NCBI GenBank assembly: GCA_963970005.1
Contig: CAXAMN010018557.1
Coordinates: 36,493-100,492 of the forward strand
Reading direction: 5' to 3'
Length of the DNA: 64,000 bases
Source: Durusdinium trenchii
Taxonomy: Eukaryota; Sar; Dinophyceae; Suessiales; Symbiodiniaceae
In this document: piece after piece, positions 54,784 through 64,000 of the stretch
Position numbering within the stretch: position 1 is the stretch's first letter
Layout of the letters: each line of letters starts with the position of its first letter
Notes under the pieces: model-generated
Database searches by the model: none
The model's input: only the letters and a program-made list of their open reading frames with translations
Told to the model about the DNA's origin: nothing
Made by a program: the position numbers and the translations under genes

Positions 54784-56189
54784 CTGGCAAATAAAGCAGG
54801 GAGTCACTTTTGAACATGATTGGTTTTTCAATTAAACACGAAACACCTATCATAGAACATGCACTGTATTGCTATACATTGCCATACAATATACGTATAT
54901 GTACTGTATATATTAACATAGATGTCCGTATCTGACATGTACGCATGTTTGATGATCAATGGGCCCAGCATGGTTGTGTGCAAAAATTGCTCCAGAATTA
55001 CTCGCACAGTATAAGCAAGTAATTCAGGTCAGGTCTTGTCAACAATCCAGCCAAACGGTTCGTCTTGCTAAAGCTCCCCCAAACTTTAGGTGTGAGAAAG
55101 CCAAGATAACCCGTAAACTTGTTGCGTCTGCCTGCTCGTGTTTCAGACATGCATGCCATAAAACTACTGTTGAAAAAACAACAAAAACAACAAAGCATAG
55201 CAACATGATAATCAACTGTCTCAGTGCATCTGATGCTGGCAATACATTTGGGATGCAAAGGGCACCGCTTTTTATGTCTGTCCTTGCAGAGTTGCATAGA
55301 GTTGGCCTGTTATATTTCAAACAGGGAGCAAACTCTGAAACCAAGTATAGTGTAATGTACTTACTTTGTTTAGGTGCCTCCCTGCTGGTGGACATATCCT
55401 ACGAACAAAGCTCGAATACACAGGATATTCGATATTAATATTAAGTCAAGTATGTTTCAATGCTAATTTGACTTATATATGCATGCCATTCATCAGCAGT
55501 CAGTACAGTAATCTCCTGAAGCCATCGAACTTCTCGCACTAGATTTGCATGATGGATCTTTCATAGCCTGCTGTAAGGGCAGTGTAGATCTAGGACATCA
55601 TGCAGCAGGGAGAATTGTTTGTTGAAGAGAGCCTTTCGAACTTTGGATGCAGGGTTATCACTTGGCTCCTGTCTTTTTGGTATACACTACAAAAAGGCAA
55701 ACGCATCCAGGTCTCAAACGGAACTGTGCTAAATGACACATTGCGCAATTGGAAGCCATGATCGAGGGCAGTCTTGCAGAACTTATATAAGCGCAAACGA
55801 ATCGAGTTACATCCTTATAGGTAGCTCATGTGAACTTTACCGTGCTAGCGTGAACACCTTCTGCCAGCTGTGTCATGCGAATCTCGACCGTTCGAATTAC
55901 TGTGAAACCCGACTTGAGCTGGTGCAAAAATTGGCAGCAGCGCTATGCAAATACCATGAAATACCTAATGTGGGAAGCTCCAACACAGCAAAAATATCAA
56001 CCCTGTTGGATCATCTCTTCAAGAGACTTTGAACCAACGCACCACTTGCTGACAGGTCCATCTTCAGTGCCTCTTGCTGACGCGGCTCTGCCAACTCCAC
56101 AGTCTGCTTTGCAGATCGCAGCCCACTACACTGGACACTTAATCGATCAAATACAATGGTGAAGTACGTGCAACGCACCTGTGTAGCAG

Positions 56190-56302
56190 CTAATATTGTG
56201 CTTGTTACTACTAGTAAGACACCTTGCTACTAGTAGCAAGAAAGCTACTTACTAGTAGTAATGCCAAGAGCTACTAGTGCTTCTTGTTACTACTAATCTT
56301 GT
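56190..56302. repeat. TACTAGTAGC minisatellite cluster
   Basis: TACTAGTAG(C/T) alternates with AAGAAAGCTACT and AATGCCAAGAGC. Confidence 0.85.
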
Positions 56303-56694
56303 GTTTTACACCTTCTTGACAGCCGAAGTGACCTGACTCTCCTACAAATTGACACTGTTGTCAGACTTGAACGAGCCCCTTTTGCGTGAGAGTTTGAGCT
56401 ACCTACTGATCGGCACACTCTGAATCCTTCAGTCATCTTTGTCTGAGAGCACATCAACGATCTCATCATCGGAGAAGCCTGGACCACTGGATCGGGTTTC
56501 AACATGTTTCATTTATAGACTGACTATATATAAAGTTTAGACTGCATATATAGCTCAAGATCCCAATCAGCTCCAGGAGACCTGATGACTGCATGAAGTC
56601 TGCGCAGCACTAGCAAGTGACCACAGGATGACACCATGCACAGCTATTCAGCTGAGTGCAAGTTTCTGCTGGGACATCCGGGTCGGTCTTTGGG

Positions 56695-56772
56695 AGTGTC
56701 TAGTGGCGTTCTTGCTACTAGTAACAAAGGGCAAGTAGCAAGGGCATCGGCATCACTACTAGTAACAAAGAA
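56695..56772. repeat. TACTAGTAACAAAG repeat
   Basis: Two copies of CTACTAGTAACAAAG flank a GCAAGTAGCAAGGGCATCGG segment; same family as the other CTAGTAGC clusters. Confidence 0.8.
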
Positions 56773-58699
56773 AACTTGTCATGAGTCATAAGTAACTGCC
56801 AGCTGATCCCGACTGATTGCTGCAATGAACACATATTGGCAGGTATGGGCCAGGTGGCAGCATATGGAGAGTTCAGAACAAGTCACGGCCTTCTTCCTCG
56901 CTTTCTTCCCAATCCTCAGTGGAGGCTTGGGGATCAGATTTGCCTGCTCTGAATGACGGCGTGTGAACCACTTCTCCTTCCCTTCTATATCCCAAGCACA
57001 CCCGTCCAGGACAAATAAGACTACAGGCAATGTTCGAACCTTTGTCTGCAACGTGGCACAACATGATACCTTGCTGGGCAGTTTGTACTTTGGTCGACTT
57101 CTCATGGGTTGCATGCGTCGCATGAAAGCATATATGGATATGGATCAAAACGAGTCTGTTTGCTTGATTTGGTTTGAGCGAAGCTGTTCATTCTTCACCT
57201 ATTGGTTCCCCCTAAGATCCTTTTGCTTAGCTTCTGCTTTGTTTTTGCTAGAACCCTGACCTAAAAATCATTGACCACACCACCTATTTAGACTCATTCA
57301 ACCAGGGTAGTCTGCCAGCCGTGTGGAACTATATAAGCTATGACGGTTCTAGGGGTTGGAATAAAGCAAACACTTGGAACCCTAGGAAAAATGTCAGAAC
57401 TTTTCTTTCTATTGTTCAGCTATTGGTTCCTTTTCAGAGCTAAGACATTTGATGAGTGTGACAGAATGCAGTCAAGCACAACTAGCAAAAAAAGTAATGA
57501 ACTCAATCATAAATGAAGAAGTTAATGGAAGAGTGTTTTTGATTACATATGAAGGTAGGAGAATATGGCAGTGCATTGCCAATGTCATGGGATTGCTGGA
57601 GTCACCACGTACGCAACATTTACTACTACTGTTGTTGCTCCGGCTACTGCTACTGCTACTACTACCACTACCTTGCTAGAGGGGGGGGTTGATCGTTTGA
57701 GATCCAGCATTAGTGAGCCAAAAATTTTGTAGCGTTGGCTGTCCGAGAGCACTGCTGGTCTTCCTGAGGCCCCATGCTGCATAAACTTCAATGATGTACC
57801 GACGGCGCAACCAAATGCAAAAACATCCGCCGCAGCAGCAACAGGCACCTCGGAGCTACATGACTAGGTTGCATTTGCTGGACTTTGAAGAGTTGCATGA
57901 TTGGACGATATTGGACATACAAAAATGGCGCGAGGAACACTTGAAACATCTTGAAACAACTAAATAACTACTAGACATGATATCAATGATATCATCAGAT
58001 TCAGTTAACAACAACTGCTCAAACAATGCAACATAACATAGCGTGTAAGAAGTTCAACATTCAACATGGTTTCGGAAAAAAATTGGAAATATACTTGGAC
58101 GCTCTGCTGGTTCAAGGGTTAACGAGCGGAAAATCAATGCGCCATGCAAGCGTGTCTAGAGTCCTGATCTGGGTCATCAGTTCAATCTTTAGAATATCAA
58201 CATTCCCTCAGTAAATAATATTGATGGCGTGTACTGGTAATTATGCATACATAAATGTGCTACACTCCCAGCAAATTGTCCACCTTTTTGTTCTGTGTTT
58301 CAACTAAGGTTTGTTCCTATTGAAAATACAATCCTTCAAAAACACCTAAATATCATAGTCTCAACAATGTTATCCTGCATCAATATTACAAAAAACAAAC
58401 TTGTATATATATATATATATGTGGACCATGAACACGTATATAATCCCTCATTCCTCATTAAAGTTCCTCTATATATCACAAGGGCACCATCCTCCAGCCA
58501 TAACCCTTGCTCCTTACAACTTACAAACATGTCAAACTTGCAACGCACTCTTTAAACATCTCTTCTCTGATGAATCCGGTTGTCTCTGTACCAACGTATC
58601 ATCTCAATTTCCAGCAATTAGTAGAATGGGACATAATTTAAAAAACACAAATTATTCTCACACCCTGAGTAGTGTAAGGGGACGGAACAATAGAACGTT

Positions 58700-58890
58700 T
58701 TCTACTACTACTGCTACTAGTTCTGCCCTAGTACTAGCACTAGTACTTGTCGTACTAGTAAGTAGGTAATACTAGTAGTACTAGGAGAACCAAATGAGTA
58801 GTACTAGTACTACTAGTACTAGTACTCGTACCAGTACTAGAACGACTAGTGCTAGTACAGGCAGGTCCTAGTACTACTACTACTACCGCC
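58700..58890. repeat. ACTAGTACT-rich palindromic repeat
   Basis: Mixed TACTACTAC, CTAGTACTAG and GTAGTACTAG units, largely self-complementary through the repeated ACTAGT and AGTACT cores. Confidence 0.85.
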
Positions 58891-60337
58891 ATTACTTTTG
58901 TTGGTAAGGTTTTTTATCCAGCTCCTAAATTGTTTGCTAGGAGGGGGCACAGGGTATGCCAATTAAGTTCCGACATTGTATGAGTACAGTACATGTTCCT
59001 TCGCTTACAATTGCAATATCATTGTTTCAATTAAGTTTGCTCGGCGCGGGTTTTGCGCTTCGCTGACTTCACCCCCCTCCCCCCCCTTTCATCGGTCGGC
59101 GATGGGCACTTGTATCTCATGCCGGACATATTGATCATCTCTCATGCCAAGGCAAGCGGCAATACGTGTGTTGCCGAAAGTTGTATGTACCTCACACCTT
59201 TCCATCACCTTTCCACCCCCTCGCCCCGGACTGTGTTCTTCAATCGAAGCAAATGATCTCCGGAAGGATTCTGCTGCATGAAGCACAACGAGTAATCATC
59301 CATCGGCGACAACCACTGTTATCTTAAACTTATCCTATGCTCAATCCTGCTACTCACCGCTTTGTTCTTACATCCCAAAGCCTCCTTGGGCTGCGGACCT
59401 GGCCGAAGGCCATTAAATACTTTGGAGATGTTTAGAGTACTTGACGCTGACACACAAAAAGACAAAGAGTACGGGCCAGGATTGAAGAATCAAACGTGTC
59501 AAATGGTGTTTTACCTGCAAGCTGGTTTATGAACATTGTTGATAGGTAAGTGATTGCGTCGAACAATAACAACTGTTTGTAATTTTTGTGTTTTGGATTA
59601 TAAATCGTTATTGTACTGTAAATATATCTTTACAATTCTTTACATGAATACTGCTTTGATGTGCTTTTATAGGTACCTTGGAGCATCGAAACAGAGGAAG
59701 GCGAATCTATACCGAAATATGTGTCTTTGTTTAGCCAAAACCATGACGTTCACAAAACACAGCGCAGTGACGCAGCTGAAACTTGCTCCAATATGTCAAT
59801 ACAGAAAACAAAGAAATCTGGAACGATAAAAATTGTTCTTGAATCTTGAATGTTCATTTTCATACACGTGAGGCTCATGTAGACACATCACTTCACAACG
59901 GAAGAGGTCCTGGTAAAGGAGAGGGAATACATTTGACAAGGTAGACCTTCAACGAACGAAAACACATGCGCAAAGAATTACAATAATGGATTATTATACA
60001 AGTAGCAAGCTGTCAGGAGAATCCAACAATTACGGATGAGGCTTTCCTATCAGTTGGTATCTGGCAGTGTCTGAAGGCCGGAAAACCAGTCCAACAATCA
60101 CATCGCATGCATTGCATTACATACATAATTACTAGATAATAAGACTGTGGTACGAAATGCATCAGGCCCCTTTATAGATGCAATTATTTTGACGTGCTTT
60201 TTCACTGTGACATCTCGAAAAACTTTGCACGGCAACAACTCTTTCCCGCAAGGTTTTGTCGTTGCTTTACATAGAACACAGCGGAATATCAAATTCAGAA
60301 CTATGCAGAACTTCTACTTTTCCGAGTGGTCGTCTTG

Positions 60338-60460
60338 TGTATCTCAAGGGGGGTTGGGGGGTTGAGAGGGCGTTTTCGGGGGGTTGAGAGGGCAAGCTGC
60401 TTGCATATGCGTTGTCTTGCGCACACATGTGTATTTCAAGGGAGGCTTCGGGGGGTCAAA
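60338..60460. repeat. GGGGGGTTGAGAGGGC repeats
   Basis: CAAGGGGGGTTGGGGGGTTG, CGGGGGGTTGAGAGGGC and CTTCGGGGGGTC recur; GTGTATTTCAAGGGAGG also echoes GTGTATCTCAAGGGGGG. Confidence 0.8.
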
Positions 60461-60917
60461 ACTGGCCTTGTGGATCAAATGTGGGCTGATATAAACAGCG
60501 TGTCGGATTAGAGTACTTAATGACTATCCACAAAAACTCTCACTGTCTTGAGTAAACCCGGCGGGATATACATATAACTATATATATACATGGTGTTACA
60601 TGGTACAATATGTGGATATGTATATACATGAAATACTATTTATTACATATGGGAAACATGTACGTAACTATATACCACCGCACATATATAATATACTATA
60701 TACAGACGGTTTGCTTAAGACTGTGAGTGCTTAAACCTCACATGTACATTCATACGCTATTCGCGTTTGTTTTTTGAGCATCCGTTTTCGGAATTTAGCG
60801 CGGTATTTTTTTACGCGTATATACCGCGCATGTTTTCGTCGGTCGATGTAAAACACACTGTAATTACGACTTCAGAACTGTGCCATGATTGCGAGGGTTT
60901 TGGTCGGATGGCACGTT

Positions 60918-61275
60918 AACGTTCTGCTCAATTGGCACACCCATACAGAAGAAACCCTTCTACGTTGCTGCACAATGCGAGTGACTGAGAGTGGGGTGGG
61001 GTGGGATGTGAACGTTCGGTTCAAATTACACACTCATACAGAAGAAGCCCTTCCACGTTGCTACACAATGCGAGTGATTGAGTGTGGGGGTGGGGGTGGG
61101 GTGGGGTGGGATGTTAACGTCCGCTTCAATTTACAGAAGAAGCCCTGCTACGTTGCTACACAATGCGAGTGACTGAGAGTGGGGTGGGGGTGGGGTGGGG
61201 TGGGGTGGGATGCTAACGTTCGGTTCAAATTACACACTCATACATAAGAAACTCTTCTGCGTTGCCACACAATAC
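60918..61275 (+). repeat. Tandem repeat with G-quadruplex-prone core
   Basis: Four units start at about 60,918, 61,011, 61,116 and 61,215 (93, 105, 99 and a partial 60 bp). Each has AACGT(T/C)C, CATACAGAAGAA or a variant, TACGTTGCTACACAATGCG and a GGGGTGGGGTGGG tract of variable length. Variation is mainly in the G-tract. Confidence 0.92.
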
Positions 61276-61279
61276 TAGT

Positions 61280-64000
61280 ACTCGTGCTGTGTTGCGCATA
61301 CATGTTTGCTTGCACACCTGCGTGTTTAAAACCCGTCTGGATTTTTCATATCTAACCAAAGTTAGATATCATCCTGCAGGACTAGCCCCACAATATTCCA
61401 ATATCATTGAGGTGGTTCACCTAGGTCAATCTTCCACACATGGAGTGTCTGAGAGTCTCAGATCGGTGTCAGTTCTCCATGTCGCCAAGAAGAAACGCTA
61501 TGTGTCTTCCCAAAAAAACGAGAACAGGTTTAAACAAAAAAAAACTTGTGTTTTTTAACAAACCTGTCACAGTCTTAAGTAAACCCGTCGGGATATATAT
61601 ATGGACATACAATAGGTTACGACAATAAATAGTATATTCTATCCAATCTTCTGCAAGGAAGTACGGAGGAAATGCAACCACTGACATGACAAAAGGATAC
61701 AAAAGGGTGAAACAATTAAACATCAATGCCAACTGGCGGTGGAGAGCATGAACATCCTGATATTGCCTGATTAATTGGTTCTAGCTAGCGATGTCTTAAT
61801 CTAAATTCTGAACGTGTCCACAGCATTCCGTTGCAAACATCCCCGTGCTTGCCCTTTTAGGATGCCCCACTGCCTCCCGCGACGATTGCAATGAACGCCT
61901 CAGGATGAAGGTTGCGCAATGACCGCACTCTTGCCACCATGCAAATATTTTGGTCGCTGATGATGATCACATCCTCAATCACAACCTCCTGCAGCTAGTG
62001 TATAGTACAAAAGAAGTAGTGTAGGGGAACTTCTAGAAAGGCAAAGAGAGGCGTTCTGCGAACGCCTGTGCAAACTCTGTGAACCCAAAATGCAAACCCA
62101 AGTTGATCTCGAAGACCTTTGCGCATACAAAGGGCACATCAGTGGATGCCAAAGCCTACCCAAAACACCATGCTGGCATTCGCATCCAAACTGTCTCATT
62201 GCATCTGTCCACGACCTTGTTGTGATGTTAGTTATAGTGTACATACTGGATGTTTCTGTGTGCTTCCCTTCCATTTGTCCCCCATCACACCTCATGCATT
62301 TGTGCACTTGCTATGCTGCGAAACTATATGCAAAACCAACAAATGCTATCTGGACCACGACCACACACCTTAGTCAAGGCAATCATCATCAAGTTAGTTG
62401 AAGCATGTCAGCAGGTCGGAGTCTTCCATCATGACTTATGCTGATCACCTGGAACCAAAAGCAGCACCGCTCCAGCGGCCCGCATGTGCTGTTTGCATGT
62501 GGGGCAGGCAAAAACACAAGCGATTCCACTTGTTCCCAAGTAACCTAGAAGCGATGGCCTCCAACCTACCGGCGACGGCCTCCAACCTACTAGCGATGGC
62601 CTCCAACCTACTAGCGATGGCCTCCATTCAAGCCAAGTAGCTGGTGAGCCAATGAAGTCCTCTGGGTTGCTGCCTGCGACGATCATAACCAAGCTTTGAC
62701 TCATAAGGCAAACAAAAACACTATCATGCTTCTTGCCAGGACAGTGGAACGAGCATTATGTTTAGAATTGTTTAGAATTGATCGAACGAGCCAATGCAAA
62801 GTTCATACAACTACATTCACGACTCTATTTCAACAACATGCACCATAATTGGACACTGCACAATAAAACATGATAACACAAATTTAAAGTTGCAATCAAC
62901 TAGACTAAATGACTAAACCCGACTAGAATACTATTCTCCACCAAAGATCAATTGGATTCCTGACACCATGCTTGGGATGCCCTGGCTGCCTCGGTTTTCT
63001 TAAAACCTCTTAAAACGGACGCATCATATCTTTGCAAATACAGTCACTCTCCAGCGGCAGGAACCATTCGACAGCTTGTCAGCACTCCTGTTTCGTTCAT
63101 GTCCGTGCCGTTGCCAGTGTCATTGTTGTCTTGGCCAAATCGGGACGAACTGCAGGTGTGCGTAATCCAAGACTACTCATGACTCATCACATGCGTCACA
63201 CACCTATCTGGTGTTCTCGTCAGTTGATCACATCACTATATATATATATATATTGGGCCTATCCTATTGCCAGAGACACTGGATGATGACCAGTAGTAAA
63301 GGCCTTGTGACAAAATAGTGATACTGTATATGTATATATACTGACTGTTACAGGTAATAGGACAAACCCAAAATATTGATGGACACAAGGGAGCCGTGCT
63401 TTCCCGGAAACACACCCGGTTCCCTTGGCTGTAAGATTTGGAGGACTTGGTACTTGGTGCTCATCGTTTTGTTCGGAGTGCCCCAACAAACTTGTTGCCT
63501 GAAAGAGATCCAAAGCTTCTGCAATTCCGCACAGGTAGTCAGCTCAGGAGGCTCAGGTTTGGACTATCCAGGACTCAAGAACACCCTTTCACTTTGCTTC
63601 TGGCATCGCCCAGACAACGGCTGGCAAAGCTGAGCATCGAACCATCTGGTTTCACCTTGCATTCATCCATTTGGCAGAAAACGCCAAGGCGAATCACACA
63701 GGTTTGCTATTGTACCATGTCCCACTTTGAGAGACATGCTAGCGTTTAAGGTACTCTGGCCATGCTTAAACCTGCCAAGGAACCACAGATACTTGTGTGC
63801 CATCAGGCCTGGGCAGTCACAAAAACTGGAACATCAACCGGGGTAGCGATGCGAAAACAATTCTTCCTTGAGGCAATGTCAGCATGCTTCAGGTGCTTGG
63901 TCAACCACACCAGTGCTGCTCCCATAAGTTGTTGCAACAATCTGTCGCAGTAGTGCCAAATTTCACATATATGGTTTAGGTTTGTTATTAAGAAATGTGG
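61280..64000. other. No supportable gene
   Basis: Only short open frames; small (TA)n tracts near 63,237 and the 20-mer repeat listed separately. Confidence 0.5.
62546..62628. repeat. AGCGATGGCCTCCAACCTA repeat, four units
   Basis: Four near-perfect 20-bp units (one with GGCGACGG). Confidence 0.92.

Larger units (their letters stand above)
54840..60340. other. Mostly non-coding stretch
   Basis: Short open frames only. A plus frame at 57,449-57,600 (AKKVMNSIINEEVNGRVFLI) faintly resembles the end of a SAM domain but is too short to call. It contains minisatellites and triplet repeats listed separately, and a G8 run near 57,679. Confidence 0.45.

Overview
The window looks like gene-poor nuclear DNA from a dinoflagellate, most likely Symbiodiniaceae. 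It has long gene-free stretches and many low-complexity repeats. It also has minisatellites built on CTAGTAGC and AGCGATGGCCTCCAACCTA, short-intron exon patterns, and broken copies of protein families (MKRPA-start proteins, zinc-binding orphan proteins) that I associate from memory with these algae. I could run no database search, so the taxon is an inference.

Layout. At 1-960 (minus) lies a decayed non-LTR retrotransposon endonuclease. From 2.1 to 8.6 kb I find no supportable gene. From 8,670 to 20,699 a pair of 27-bp near-perfect inverted termini encloses about 12 kb. Inside are AACCTAAC-rich subterminal blocks, two hairpin-type inverted repeats, three CTCTCAAG arrays and at least seven broken gene copies. 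Two of the gene families are each present twice in opposite orientation. This is the best candidate for an undescribed large mobile element. From 21 to 30 kb sequence is mostly non-coding, with two possible plus-strand coding stretches.

From 30.9 to 42.1 kb, three copies of a 222-bp MITE-like element (two complete, one gap-interrupted) and two copies of a hairpin-containing module flank about 9.6 kb. That interval holds AACAATT arrays, a 2.6-kb TTTGTAAAC satellite whose orientation flips twice, and a run of minus-strand exons (about 32.7-37.7 kb) that are the best-supported intact coding sequence here, including a 387-codon open frame. These exons encode unrecognised, possibly zinc-binding proteins and are peppered with a GGCCNGTGGCC palindrome. 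Both assembly gaps (10 Ns) fall in the repeated modules.

From 42 to 64 kb the window is again sparse. A minus-strand gene with three phase-consistent exons at 45.5-46.3 kb is the clearest item, followed by isolated candidate exons, triplet-repeat palindromes and a G-rich tandem repeat near 61 kb. No rRNA, tRNA, CRISPR array or bacterial-type operon was seen.
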